This document shows positions 16,606-26,083 of a stretch of DNA of 43,228 nt, piece after piece. The position numbers and the translations under genes are program-made. The notes below the pieces were generated by a model. It did no database searches, was not told the origin of the DNA, and saw nothing but the letters and a program-made list of their open reading frames with translations. This stretch comes from an uncultured SAR86 cluster bacterium (GTDB lineage Bacteria > Pseudomonadota > Gammaproteobacteria > Magnimaribacterales > Magnimaribacteraceae): contig CACAGI010000010.1 of the NCBI GenBank assembly GCA_902532015.1, forward strand, positions 1-43,228, read 5' to 3'. Numbering within the stretch: the first letter of the stretch is position 1; each line of letters starts with the position of its first letter.

Positions 16606-19558
16606 TTTGACTGATTAAATTGATTACATTTTTAGTCATACTAACTTTAGATTCTATATCTTCAGAATTAACAAGAGAGGTATTTAAATTGGTATCTTTA
16701 AAAAAGATATTAATTTTATCTTTACTAAAATTAATTTTAGTAACTAAATTTTCTTCACTAAGCAATCTAAGTTCTGCCTGATGAAAGAAATGTTTAATCT
16801 CTACTGGAAATAAACCAAATCGGTTAATCATTTCTATTTGAATTTTTTTTAATTCTTCTTCTGAAGTTGCTAAGGCTATTCTGTTATACATCAATAATCT
16901 TACATTGATATCAGGAAGATATTCCTCAGGAATTAAACAGCTTTCATTTATATTAATTTCAGGCAATTCATCTAGATTATGAAAATCTAAATCACCATTC
17001 TTTATAAAATCTGTCGCCTTCTTAATCATCCTCGTATACAAATCTAAACCTATCGAATCAAAAACACCACTCTGATTAGAACCAAGAATCTCTCCAGCGC
17101 CTCTTATTTCAAGATCTTTAAGAGCTAACAAGAAGCCCGCAGATAGTGAGTCAGTTTCTTGAAGTGCCTCCAATCTTTTATCAGCTAATTTCCTTTTTAT
17201 AACATGCCTTGATCTTAAGAAATAAGCATAAGCCTGTTTATTGCTTCTACCTATTCTACCTCTTAATTGATGTAACTGAGCTAAGCCCAATTTATCTGCT
17301 TCTTCGACAATTAAAGTATTGGCATTTGGGACGTCAATTCCACTTTCAATAATTGTTGAGCACACCAAAACATCGATTTCATTTGCATGAAATGAAACCA
17401 TTTTTTTCTCTATTTCTTTACTATTTAGTTGTCCATGCACAATTTCAATTTTTAAATCTGGAAATTTAGAATTCAACCTATTTTTTCTATCTTCTATTAA
17501 GCTTAGATCATTGCACAGATAGTACGTTTGACCATTTCTTAGTCTTTCTCTTTGCACTGCTTCGTGAATTAGATTTTCATTAAAAGAATAAGTAAAAGTT
17601 TTCACAGGAAGTCGATTATCAGGAGCAGTTGCAATAATGGATAAGTCTTTTAACTCAGTAAGAGCAAAATTTAATGATCTCGGTATAGGTGTTGCTGAAA
17701 GACTAATTATCTCTACTTCTTCTTTAAGAGTTTTAATTTTTTCTTTTTGTCTTACACCAAATCTATGCTCTTCATCAATAATCAGAAGACCTAGGTCAGA
17801 AAAATTTACATTGTTTTGTAATACTGCGTGCGTTCCAATAAGAATATCTATCCTGCCTTCTTTTAGTTTAAATAATAGCTCTTCTTTTTCCTTCCTTTTT
17901 ATGTTTCTTGATAAAACACCTATTTCAGCACCAGTTTTTTCAAATCGATCAACAAAACTTGCAAAATGCTGAGTAGCTAATAGCGTCGTAGGGACTAAAA
18001 TGCAAGTTTGTTTTTTGTTAAAAGTAGCAATAAAAGCTGCTCTCATGATAACTTCAGTTTTTCCAAAGCCAACTTCCCCGCAAATTAATCGGTCCATAGG
18101 TATGGTTTTTTGCATATCAATAATTACTTCATCTATAGTTCTTTTTTGGTCAAAAGTTTCTTGATAAGGAAAATTAGCACAAAATGATTGATATTCTTTA
18201 ACCGGCACTCTATAAGAAAAACCTTTTTTGCTTGATCTTTTGGCCTGAACTTCCAGTAATTCAGCTGCCGTATCAAAAGTTTGTTTTAGAGCCTTATCTT
18301 TTCTGGTTGTCCATCTTTTTGACCCCAATGTGTCAATCGTTCTATCTTTTGGTCCGAAATATTTAGAAACTAAATTCATATGCTCAATAGGAACATACAC
18401 CTTACTGTTATCTGCGTATTCAATCTCAAGACAGTCATTTATTCCTAGATAGGTATCTATATTTTTCAAACCATTAAATCTTCCTATTCCATGAGTAAGG
18501 TGAACGACTAAATCATCTTTAATGGGCATGTTTTGTAAATTGAAATCGCTCTTTTCATTTCTTTCCTTTAACTTATTTTCTTCTGGTTTATTTTCTGGTT
18601 CTGCATTAACTTTAAATTTTGATAAATTTTTATCTTTTATGAAATCCAGAAATTCCTGATATTGAATAAATAAATCATCAGGTGGCAAGAGTGGTCTTTT
18701 GATGTCATATCTATATTCCTCATAACGTTCTTTTATTAAAAGATCAAAATCACTAGCTTCCTTAGAGACTCCTTCTTGTATGTATATTGTTTTAATTTTA
18801 TTTATGAAAGGTAAAAGAGTAGTTTTTTGACCATAAAAGAGTGGAAGATACATCTCAACTCCTTCAGCAGGTTTTATTTCCATTATTCTAGTAAAAATTT
18901 CAGAATCTCCCTCAAAAGCATTGAATTTATTTCTCCAATTATTTTTAAAGTTAATTGCACTTTTTTCATTAAGTGGATATTCAAATGAAGGAAGGTGATC
19001 TATATAGTTAATCTTTTTATTTGCTATTTGAGTTTGCGGATCAAAAATACGGAGGCTTTCTACAGCTTCGCCAAAAAATTCAATTCTTATTGGTTCTTTC
19101 CTGCTAGTAACAAAAATATCTAAAATTGATCCTCTTAGAGCATATTCTCCTGGTATAGAAACAAAGTCAGATCTTGAATACCCATCATTTTCTAAAAGGT
19201 TCAATAAATTTTCTAATTCTAGTTTGTCGCCAACCTTAAGGTCATTAATAGGCATAACATGACTTATACTTGGACATGGAGATAGCAAAGTTTGAATTGA
19301 AACTATTAGACTGCATTCAGTTTGTTTAGTTAATTCTGATAAACACTTTATTCTGCTTGCTCTAATCACTGGTGAAGAGGAAAAAAAATCATAGGGTAGT
19401 AGCTCTGAACCCTCTAACAGTAAGCAATTAAAGTCCTGTTTTAACTCTTTATGTAATAATTGCGCAGATTGAGTACTTTTAGTTACAAATAGATTGTGCT
19501 TAGGCGAGTCTATCCCCAGATTTTTTAAATCTGTAAGGGTTTGAATATTTTTTGTCAC
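16595..19558 (-). CDS. mfd: Transcription-repair coupling factor Mfd (short form)
   Basis: Mfd displaces stalled RNA polymerase from damaged template strands and recruits UvrA. The UvrB-like N-terminal module is present (LLPYDFFSSSP, IPGEYALRGSILDIF, IRIEFFGEAVESLRIFD). The polymerase-interaction domain follows (DDLVVHLTHGIGRFNGL at about residue 346, YVPIEHMNLVSKYFG), then the RecG-like translocase with Walker A GEVGFGKTE, the DEEHRFGVRQ box, SATPIPR and QLRGRIGRS, and the C-terminal inhibitory domain (LIPEEYLPDINVRLLMYNRIA). At 987 residues it is about 160 shorter than the Escherichia protein. Nearly all of the loss lies between about residues 305 and 345, where domain 3 is replaced by a short Lys/Glu-rich linker. 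It diverges from the acyl-CoA dehydrogenase operon. Confidence 0.95.
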   Translation of the reverse strand: MTKNIQTLTDLKNLGIDSPKHNLFVTKSTQSAQLLHKELKQDFNCLLLEGSELLPYDFFSSSPVIRASRIKCLSELTKQTECSLIVSIQTLLSPCPSISHVMPINDLKVGDKLELENLLNLLENDGYSRSDFVSIPGEYALRGSILDIFVTSRKEPIRIEFFGEAVESLRIFDPQTQIANKKINYIDHLPSFEYPLNEKSAINFKNNWRNKFNAFEGDSEIFTRIMEIKPAEGVEMYLPLFYGQKTTLLPFINKIKTIYIQEGVSKEASDFDLLIKERYEEYRYDIKRPLLPPDDLFIQYQEFLDFIKDKNLSKFKVNAEPENKPEENKLKERNEKSDFNLQNMPIKDDLVVHLTHGIGRFNGLKNIDTYLGINDCLEIEYADNSKVYVPIEHMNLVSKYFGPKDRTIDTLGSKRWTTRKDKALKQTFDTAAELLEVQAKRSSKKGFSYRVPVKEYQSFCANFPYQETFDQKRTIDEVIIDMQKTIPMDRLICGEVGFGKTEVIMRAAFIATFNKKQTCILVPTTLLATQHFASFVDRFEKTGAEIGVLSRNIKRKEKEELLFKLKEGRIDILIGTHAVLQNNVNFSDLGLLIIDEEHRFGVRQKEKIKTLKEEVEIISLSATPIPRSLNFALTELKDLSIIATAPDNRLPVKTFTYSFNENLIHEAVQRERLRNGQTYYLCNDLSLIEDRKNRLNSKFPDLKIEIVHGQLNSKEIEKKMVSFHANEIDVLVCSTIIESGIDVPNANTLIVEEADKLGLAQLHQLRGRIGRSNKQAYAYFLRSRHVIKRKLADKRLEALQETDSLSAGFLLALKDLEIRGAGEILGSNQSGVFDSIGLDLYTRMIKKATDFIKNGDLDFHNLDELPEININESCLIPEEYLPDINVRLLMYNRIALATSEEELKKIQIEMINRFGLFPVEIKHFFHQAELRLLSEENLVTKINFSKDKINIFFKDTNLNTSLVNSEDIESKVSMTKNVINLISQNAS

Positions 19559-19589
19559 TAGTTTCTTTACTTTTATTAGTAATCAAAAA

Positions 19590-19617
19590 ATGAAAATTAT
19601 ATAGGTAAGTGTATAAT
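19590..19617 (+). promoter_or_regulatory. Candidate promoter of the acyl-CoA dehydrogenase-gap run
   Basis: ATGAAA (19590-19595) and a consensus TATAAT (19612-19617) are 16 bases apart in the spacer between the divergent mfd and acyl-CoA dehydrogenase genes. Transcription would start near 19624, leaving a leader of about 24 bases with AGGGAA before the ATG at 19648. The -35 match is moderate. Confidence 0.45.
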
Positions 19618-19647
19618 TATTTTTTTTTAATTTTAGGGAATACAAAA

Positions 19648-20841
19648 ATGGACTTAACTTTTTCAGATTCAGATCTTTCTTTTAGAAGGGAAGTAGTCGC
19701 TTTTCTTAAAAATGAATACCCTTCTGACATAAAAGAAAAACAAGATAAAAGGGTGCCTTTAGAAAAAGAAGAGATTATTAGATGGCAAAAAATCTTACAT
19801 AGTAAAGAATGGTTTGCTATTAATTGGCCTACTGAATTTTCTGGTTATCAAGAACTTTCAGTGACAGAAAAATATATCCTGCAAGAGGAATTAGCTAGGG
19901 CCAATACGCCAACGACTATCCCTTTTGGAATGGGTATGTGTGCTCCAGTAATTTATAGTTTTGGGACAGAGGAACAGAAACAAAAGCATTTACCATCCAT
20001 ACTAAATAGTGACGTTTGGTGGTGCCAGGGATATTCTGAACCAGGATCTGGCTCAGATTTAGCGTCCTTAAAAACTAAAGCTGAGCTTGTTGGTGATAAA
20101 TATATTGTTAACGGAACTAAGACATGGACAACTTTAGCTCAACATGCTGATTGGATTTTTTGTTTAGTGAGAACCGAAACTACATCTATTAAACAAGAGG
20201 GTATAAGTTTTCTTCTAATTGACATGAAAACACCTGGTATAGAGGTTAAGCCTATCATTACAATAGACGGATCTCATGAAGTAAATATGGTCTATTTAGA
20301 TAATGTTGAAGTTCCAAAAGAAAATTTAGTCGGTGAAGAAGGTCAAGGTTGGAATATTGCCAAATTTCTATTAGCTCATGAAAGAAGTGGAATAGCAGGT
20401 ATAGCTGCTCTTAAAAGGGAATTAAGTAGACTGAGAGAGCTTTCCTCAGAGATACCTCTTGGTGAAGGTACTTTAATTGAGGATCCTCAATTCAGAAATA
20501 AGATTGAAGAAACAGATATTGAATTAACAGCTACTGAATTCACTGAGCTTAGGACTTTGGCTGCGATGTCTCAAGGAGGATCTCCTGGAGCTGAATCTTC
20601 TATCCTAAAAATAAAAGGAACAGAGCTACAGCAGACAATCTCTGAGTTATTCGTTGAAATGCTAGCTTATTATGCACATCCTTTTTACCTAGAAAACGAA
20701 ATAGGTTCAAATGAAACTGTAGGTCCAGATTACGCCGCACCTGTAATGCCTCATTACTTAAATTATAGAAAAGTAAGTATCTATGGTGGTAGCAATGAAA
20801 TTCAACGAAACGTAATATCAAAAGCAATCTTAGGACTCTAA
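19648..20841 (+). CDS. Acyl-CoA dehydrogenase, large (catalytic-type) subunit of a two-subunit enzyme
   Basis: This is a flavin acyl-CoA dehydrogenase of 397 residues, similar in layout to the large subunit of pimeloyl-CoA dehydrogenases. QGYSEPGSGSDLASL and GTKTWTTLAQHADW form the FAD and substrate sites, LLAHERSGIAG lies in the helix carrying a catalytic Glu in related enzymes, and IYGGSNEIQRNVISKAILGL closes the protein. The position of the catalytic Glu of medium-chain enzymes (YEG) is Gly here (Gly380), so the base is probably supplied elsewhere. The ATG at 19648 is chosen because AGGGAA lies seven bases before it; an in-frame ATG 13 codons earlier lies over the predicted promoter. The second subunit starts three bases after the stop. 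Confidence 0.88.
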   Translation: MDLTFSDSDLSFRREVVAFLKNEYPSDIKEKQDKRVPLEKEEIIRWQKILHSKEWFAINWPTEFSGYQELSVTEKYILQEELARANTPTTIPFGMGMCAPVIYSFGTEEQKQKHLPSILNSDVWWCQGYSEPGSGSDLASLKTKAELVGDKYIVNGTKTWTTLAQHADWIFCLVRTETTSIKQEGISFLLIDMKTPGIEVKPIITIDGSHEVNMVYLDNVEVPKENLVGEEGQGWNIAKFLLAHERSGIAGIAALKRELSRLRELSSEIPLGEGTLIEDPQFRNKIEETDIELTATEFTELRTLAAMSQGGSPGAESSILKIKGTELQQTISELFVEMLAYYAHPFYLENEIGSNETVGPDYAAPVMPHYLNYRKVSIYGGSNEIQRNVISKAILGL

Positions 20842-20843
20842 TT

Positions 20844-21971
20844 ATGGATTTTACATTTAACGAAGAGCAAACGATGATCCAAGATCAAGTTGAGCAATTT
20901 ATACAAAAAGAATATAGCTGGGAAACTAGGCAAGATTTATCTAATTCAGAACTAGGATTCAGCAATGAAAACTGGAAAACTTTCGCTGAGCTTGGTTGGT
21001 TGGGTATAGCAATATCAGAAGATAATGGTGGTTTTGGTGGTTCTGCTATCGAAACAATGCTCATAATGGAAGAGTTTGGAAAAGGGTTAGTAGTAGAACC
21101 CTTTTTAGAGACAATAGTTATGTCATCTGCTGTACTAGACAAATATGGTAATGATGAACAAAAAACTGATGTTCTAAGTCCGGTTATAAATGGAGAAATG
21201 CATTTAGCATTAGCTTATGCAGAACCGCAAAGCAGGTTCAATCTTTCAGACGTAGTCACACAAGCAAGAGCAGAAGGGGATAGCTTTATATTAAATGGAT
21301 TCAAGTCAGTTGTAATGAACGGACCTTCAGCAAATAAGTTTATAGTTTCTGCTCGCACTTCAGGTAATCAACTAGATAAAAAAGGAATATCTTTATTCTT
21401 AATAGATTCTGATGTTAATGGTATTACTAAAACAGACTACAAGACAGTTGATGGTAGAAAGGCTTCAGATATAGTCCTAGAAAATGTCTCTGTTCCTGGT
21501 GAATCTTTGATAGGTACATTAGATGAAGGATTTGAAATTCTTGACGAAGCGATAGATAGATCGATCTTAGCTATATCAGCGGAAGCTGTTGGTGCCATGG
21601 AAGTACTTTACAAGACTACCGTTGAGTACACCAAAACAAGAGAACAGTTCGGGACGCCGATAGGAAAATTTCAAGTTTTACAACATAGAATGGTGGATAT
21701 GTTTATGGAATATGAACAATGTAAATCTCTTTTATACATGGCTACTATGAAAAATGAAGAAGGAGCTGATGATGCTAAAAAAGCAATATCAGGATTAAAG
21801 TATCAAGTAGGTAAAGCAGGAAAATTTGTGGGACAGCAATCTGTTCAACTTCATGGCGGTATGGGTGTTACTGATGAATTAAATGTAGGTCATTATTTCA
21901 AAAGATTAACCACAATAGGAACAATTTTTGGTAATGCAGATTTTCATTTAAAACAATATACTGCACTATAA
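20844..21971 (+). CDS. Acyl-CoA dehydrogenase, small (partner) subunit
   Basis: This 375-residue acyl-CoA dehydrogenase family protein follows its partner by two bases. The N-terminal helical domain (DFTFNEEQTMIQDQVEQFI, LGWLGIAISEDNGGFGG), the middle beta domain and the C-terminal YTKTREQFGTPIGKFQVLQHRMVDM and QLHGGMGVTDELNVGHYFKRL are intact. The ending TIFGNADFHLKQY replaces the usual G-T/S-x-EIQR segment. Such paired subunits are known as alpha2-beta2 enzymes, for example the mycobacterial ChsE pairs and pimeloyl-CoA dehydrogenase, in which the smaller subunit lacks full catalytic residues. The true acyl substrate is not deducible. Electrons would go to EtfAB. Confidence 0.88.
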   Translation: MDFTFNEEQTMIQDQVEQFIQKEYSWETRQDLSNSELGFSNENWKTFAELGWLGIAISEDNGGFGGSAIETMLIMEEFGKGLVVEPFLETIVMSSAVLDKYGNDEQKTDVLSPVINGEMHLALAYAEPQSRFNLSDVVTQARAEGDSFILNGFKSVVMNGPSANKFIVSARTSGNQLDKKGISLFLIDSDVNGITKTDYKTVDGRKASDIVLENVSVPGESLIGTLDEGFEILDEAIDRSILAISAEAVGAMEVLYKTTVEYTKTREQFGTPIGKFQVLQHRMVDMFMEYEQCKSLLYMATMKNEEGADDAKKAISGLKYQVGKAGKFVGQQSVQLHGGMGVTDELNVGHYFKRLTTIGTIFGNADFHLKQYTAL

Positions 21972-21975
21972 ATTT

Positions 21976-23448
21976 ATGACAAAAGATCAACCAGATAAGA
22001 GGTTAAGACCAGAACCTCCTAAAGATCCATTTGGAGATTTTCAGTATAGACAAGCATTAGCTGAAGAGATGCTTCCCATGATAGGTCGGATTTATAGAAG
22101 CAATGTTCATTTATTGCTTTATGGAAAACCCTTAGTAAATTTATCTGTCTCTGAAATCATGAATGCCCATAGATTTGTTAGAGAAACAGAAAATAACGAA
22201 TTAAGTGAATTTGAAACCTACCAAGTTATCGTTGCACTTTCTGAACTAGAATTAGGACCTGCCGAAATAGATATAGGCATCATAGCAGCAGCTCATTTAT
22301 TTGAAGACAAAGGATTAAGTCTTGAGGATTTTGTTAAAAACTCTGTTCAAGATTTAATAGGCAAAGAAGGTGCAATTTTAGAAAAAGCTAAAGATGTAGT
22401 TTTATATGGCTTCGGAAGAATAGGTAGATTACTCACCAGAATGCTTATAGAAGACTCTGGAGGAGGAGATAATTTAAGACTTAGAGCAATAGTTGTTAGA
22501 AAAGCTATAGATGACGATATTATTAAAAGAGCAAACTTGATGAGAACTGATTCTGTTCATGGTCCTTTCAAGGGGACAATTAGGGTTGTAGAGGAAGAAG
22601 ACTTGCTAATCATTAATGGCAATGAAGTAAAAGTTATTTATTCAGATGATCCTACACGCATCAATTATACTGATTACGGCATTCAAGATGCTTTGTTGAT
22701 AGACAATACAGGAGTGTGGAGAACGGAAGAGGGGTTAGGACAACATTTAAATTGTAACGGAATTTCTAAAGTACTTCTCACCGCGCCTGCAAAAGATGGT
22801 ATTAAAAATATAGTACACGGAATTAATAATGAAATTATTGATAATGATGATATTTTGGGTGCAGCATCATGTACCACAAACGCAATTGTTCCAACCCTTA
22901 AAGTATTAAATGACGAATTTGAGATAAAATCGGGCCACATTGAAAGTGTACATTCATATACCAATGACCAAAATTTAATAGATAATTTTCATAAAAAAGA
23001 AAGAAGAGGAAGAAGTGCTGCTCTTAATATAGTTATAACTGAAACTGGAGCAGGAAAGGCAGTCGGACAAGTATTACCTGAACTTCTGGGTAAATTAACT
23101 GCCAACGCAGTCAGAGTACCAACGCCAAATGTTTCTTTGGCAATTATGAGCTTAGAACTAGCCAAGGAAGTTACAGTAGATTCTATAAATAACTTTCTAA
23201 GACAAAAGGCATTTCACTCAGATTTGAAAGAACAAATTGGTTTTACTAATTCACCTGAAGTTGTTTCTACTGACTTTGTAAGTGACACCCATGCAGGCAT
23301 AGTTGACTCCGCGGCTACAATTGTAAATGATAATAAGTGCATACTTTATGTGTGGTATGACAATGAATATGGTTACACCGCTCAACTTCTAGGTTTAGCC
23401 AAAGAGATGGTTGGACTCACTTATAAAAGATATCCAAATTTTATCTAA
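21976..23448 (+). CDS. gap: Glyceraldehyde-3-phosphate dehydrogenase, long form
   Basis: This enzyme interconverts glyceraldehyde 3-phosphate and 1,3-bisphosphoglycerate. An N-terminal extension of about 125 residues, largely helical (LAEEMLPMIGRIYRSNVHLLLYG is within it in two parts), precedes the Rossmann motif YGFGRIGRLLTRML. The catalytic cysteine is Cys299 in AASCTTNAIVPTL, and later motifs include RVPTPNVSLAIM and WYDNEYGYTAQL. The 490-residue size matches the long GAPDH found in pseudomonads and relatives, where it also lies next to mfd and nqr. The direction (glycolytic or gluconeogenic) cannot be read from sequence, but the glyoxylate-shunt and fatty-acid genes nearby suggest gluconeogenic use. 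It starts four bases after the acyl-CoA dehydrogenase stop. Confidence 0.92.
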   Translation: MTKDQPDKRLRPEPPKDPFGDFQYRQALAEEMLPMIGRIYRSNVHLLLYGKPLVNLSVSEIMNAHRFVRETENNELSEFETYQVIVALSELELGPAEIDIGIIAAAHLFEDKGLSLEDFVKNSVQDLIGKEGAILEKAKDVVLYGFGRIGRLLTRMLIEDSGGGDNLRLRAIVVRKAIDDDIIKRANLMRTDSVHGPFKGTIRVVEEEDLLIINGNEVKVIYSDDPTRINYTDYGIQDALLIDNTGVWRTEEGLGQHLNCNGISKVLLTAPAKDGIKNIVHGINNEIIDNDDILGAASCTTNAIVPTLKVLNDEFEIKSGHIESVHSYTNDQNLIDNFHKKERRGRSAALNIVITETGAGKAVGQVLPELLGKLTANAVRVPTPNVSLAIMSLELAKEVTVDSINNFLRQKAFHSDLKEQIGFTNSPEVVSTDFVSDTHAGIVDSAATIVNDNKCILYVWYDNEYGYTAQLLGLAKEMVGLTYKRYPNFI

Positions 23449-23476
23449 TCCCCTAGCTTTATAACCCTCTGATCTT

Positions 23477-23482
23477 TATAAT
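23477..23482 (+). promoter_or_regulatory. Candidate -10 box of the nqr operon
   Basis: A consensus TATAAT lies in the 76-base spacer between gap and nqrA, followed by a GC-rich stretch (ACGCACGCG) where the discriminator and early transcript would be. No convincing -35 is visible at 16-18 bases upstream, so an activator or another spacing is possible. Read-through from gap could also supply the operon. Confidence 0.35.
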
Positions 23483-23524
23483 ACGCACGCGTTCAAGCCT
23501 GCATTTTTAAATATCATATAGGGA

Positions 23525-24877
23525 ATGATAAAAATAAAAAAAGGTCTTAATATACCCATCAACGGTGAGCCGACCGAAGAAATCAATGACTCCAAAAAAA
23601 GTCGATCTGTTGCAATTTTAGGAGATGACTACATTGGCATGAAGCCAACTATGTTGGTTGAAGAAGGAGACGAAGTTAAATTAGGCCAAGCTTTATTTGA
23701 AGATAAAAAAAATCCTGGAGTTCTTTTTACTTCTCCAGCAGGAGGAAAGATTGAATCAATTAACCGAGGTGACAGAAGGGCTCTTCAATCAGTTGTAATA
23801 GAGATTGCTAAGGATGAGGAATCTTTAGAGTTTAAATCGTTCTCAAAAAATGAATTAACTGATGTCACTTCTGATGAAGTAAGAAAACAATTAATAGCTT
23901 CAGGAATGTGGACCTCTTTTAGAACAAGGCCATATAGTAAGATTCCACCTATAGATTCTTCTCCTTCAAACTTATTTATTTCTGCTCTGGATACACAGCC
24001 CCTTAGCCCTAATCCAGAAAATATTATTAATCTTAATAAAGAAAGTTTTGATTTTGGGCTATTGGTTTTAAGAAAACTCCTAGATTGTCCAATTCACATT
24101 TCTACAGCAGAAGATTCAAACTTATCTATATCTGAAGACACTAATGTAAAAATACATACTATAACTGGTCCTCATCCTGCTGGTCTTGTCGGCACACAAA
24201 TGCACTTTATATCTCCAGCTTCTTTATCAAATATAAATTGGTCTATTGGCTATCAAGATCTAATTGCTATAGGACAATTATTTGAAACTGGGAAGATCAA
24301 TGTTGAAAGAATAATCTCTATTGCTGGACCTCAAGTTAATAGCCCAGCTTATTTTAAAACTAGATTAGGAGCCTGTTCAGATGAAATTACTGCTGGTGAA
24401 TTAACTCAAAGGGAAAATAGAATTATTTCGGGTTCTGTTATTTCAGGAAGAGAGGCTGTTGGTCCATATGCTTATCTAGGACGTTATCATAATCAAATCT
24501 CTGTTGTCGCTGAACCAAATTCAAAAGATAGAGAGTTTATGAATTGGTTAACTCCAGGCCCAAGAAAATTCTCAAAGATCCCTTTATTCTTATCTTCACT
24601 TTTTCCCAAGAAGATTTTTAAATTTAAAGCGCTAATGAACGGATCAGATCGCCCTATAGTCCCTATAGGTGTATATGAAGAGGTTTTGCCTTTTAAATTC
24701 TTGCCGGCAATGCTTTTAAGAAATGTGGTTCTAATGGATACAGAAAAGATACAGGCTCTAGGTGGATTAGAGCTTGATGAAGAAGATTTATCTTTATGTA
24801 GCTTTGTTTGTCCAGGTAAATATGATTTTGGCTCTTTACTAAGGGCAGGTTTAACAAAAATAGAAGTTGAAGGCTAA
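23525..24877 (+). CDS. nqrA: Na+-translocating NADH:quinone reductase subunit A
   Basis: NqrA is the peripheral cytoplasmic subunit of NQR, involved in quinone binding. The protein starts with the canonical MIKIKKGLNIPING and contains FTSPAGGKIESINRGDRRALQSV, TGPHPAGLVGTQMHFI and RPIVPIGVYEEVLP, in the order of the family. The length of 450 residues is normal. The ATG is immediately preceded by AGGGA with almost no spacing, an unusual arrangement, but the start agrees with the family. nqrB starts on the base after the stop. It is the first gene of the set nqrA-B-C-D-E-F followed by apbE and nqrM. Confidence 0.97.
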   Translation: MIKIKKGLNIPINGEPTEEINDSKKSRSVAILGDDYIGMKPTMLVEEGDEVKLGQALFEDKKNPGVLFTSPAGGKIESINRGDRRALQSVVIEIAKDEESLEFKSFSKNELTDVTSDEVRKQLIASGMWTSFRTRPYSKIPPIDSSPSNLFISALDTQPLSPNPENIINLNKESFDFGLLVLRKLLDCPIHISTAEDSNLSISEDTNVKIHTITGPHPAGLVGTQMHFISPASLSNINWSIGYQDLIAIGQLFETGKINVERIISIAGPQVNSPAYFKTRLGACSDEITAGELTQRENRIISGSVISGREAVGPYAYLGRYHNQISVVAEPNSKDREFMNWLTPGPRKFSKIPLFLSSLFPKKIFKFKALMNGSDRPIVPIGVYEEVLPFKFLPAMLLRNVVLMDTEKIQALGGLELDEEDLSLCSFVCPGKYDFGSLLRAGLTKIEVEG

Positions 24878-26083
24878 ATGAAACCTCTAAGAAAGATTTT
24901 AGATAATTTAAAACCTAAGTTTACAAACGGCGGTTCCTTAGAGAAGTATTATCCTATTTATGACGTTATTGAAAATCTTTTCTATTCTTCCGATAAAAGG
25001 ACTTTTGGTTCTGTTCATATAAGAGACAGCATAGATCTTCAAAAGGTAATGGTTGTTGTGTGGATGGCTACTTTTCCTGCAATGTTTTATGGAATGTACA
25101 ATTTAGGATTTCAATCTCTTTCAGCTTTTGAACAATTAGGCACAATAAACAAAGATGATTGGCATTTTATTTTTATAGACCTTCTATGCAATTATGATCC
25201 TAAAAGCATCCTAGATTGTATCTGGTTTGGAGCTTGTTACTTTATACCCATCTATCTAGTTACATTTATAGTTGGAATAGCTTGGGAAGTGGTGTTTGCA
25301 ATAGTTAGAGGTCACGAAATAAATGAGGGAGCGTTTGTAACTACAGTTCTATTTGCTCTTTGTTGCCCACCTGATGCGCCATTATGGCAAGTTGCTGTAG
25401 GTATAAGCTTCGGTATTGTGGTAGCAAAAGAAATCTTTGGAGGCACAGGAAAAAACTTCTTAAATCCTGCATTAGCAGGAAGAGCGTTTCTGTATTTTGC
25501 TTACCCTGTTCATTGGTCGGGAGACTCAGTATGGGTCGCAGTAGATGGATATAGTTCACCAACAATATTGGGAATAGGTGCTCAAGAGGGTTTAGAGGGT
25601 ATTCAAATGCAATACTCTTGGTTAGACTCCTTCATCGGCAATATTCCTGGATCTATAGGAGAAACTTCAACATTATTTATCCTGCTAGGACTTGTGGTAC
25701 TTCTATATACCAGAGTAGCTTCTTGGAGAATAATAGCAGGTGTCTTGCTTGGCACGTTTTTAACTTCTCTTTTATTTAATCTTATAGGTTCTGATACAAA
25801 TCCAATGTTTTCTCTACCTTTTTATTGGCACTTAGTTATTGGTGGCTTTGCTTTTGGGCTTACATTTATGGCTGTCGAACCAGTATCAGGATCACATACA
25901 AATTTAGGAAGATGGTATTACGGTATTTTAATAGGGATAATGGTTGTTTTAATTAGGGTCGTGAACCCTGCTTATCCAGAAGGCATGATGCTTGCTATAC
26001 TTTTCGCAAATTTATTTGCTCCACTAATTGATCATTTTGTACAAGAAAGAAATATTAAACAAAGATTGAGGGCCTCTGAATGA
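24878..26083 (+). CDS. nqrB: Na+-translocating NADH:quinone reductase subunit B
   Basis: NqrB is a membrane subunit that carries covalent FMN and takes part in Na+ transport and quinone reduction. About ten membrane helices are visible. Conserved family segments include [48 protein letters not shown] and [24 protein letters not shown]. The flavin-attachment motif, which is SGAT in the characterised Vibrio enzymes, reads SSPT here (residues 226-229). The acceptor threonine (Thr229) and the preceding Asp-Gly are kept, but Gly-Ala is replaced by Ser-Pro. The 401-residue length is close to normal and nothing else looks degraded. The stop overlaps the nqrC start by four bases. Confidence 0.97.
   Translation: MKPLRKILDNLKPKFTNGGSLEKYYPIYDVIENLFYSSDKRTFGSVHIRDSIDLQKVMVVVWMATFPAMFYGMYNLGFQSLSAFEQLGTINKDDWHFIFIDLLCNYDPKSILDCIWFGACYFIPIYLVTFIVGIAWEVVFAIVRGHEINEGAFVTTVLFALCCPPDAPLWQVAVGISFGIVVAKEIFGGTGKNFLNPALAGRAFLYFAYPVHWSGDSVWVAVDGYSSPTILGIGAQEGLEGIQMQYSWLDSFIGNIPGSIGETSTLFILLGLVVLLYTRVASWRIIAGVLLGTFLTSLLFNLIGSDTNPMFSLPFYWHLVIGGFAFGLTFMAVEPVSGSHTNLGRWYYGILIGIMVVLIRVVNPAYPEGMMLAILFANLFAPLIDHFVQERNIKQRLRASE

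Noticed and set aside
17637-17972. A 111-residue plus-strand ORF inside mfd
   Set aside because: It lies opposite the conserved Mfd helicase motifs and is a Ser/Phe-rich shadow.
19609-19647. Upstream ATG extending the first acyl-CoA dehydrogenase by 13 residues
   Set aside because: It overlaps the predicted -10 box, whereas the ATG at 19648 has AGGGAA at ideal spacing and matches the family.
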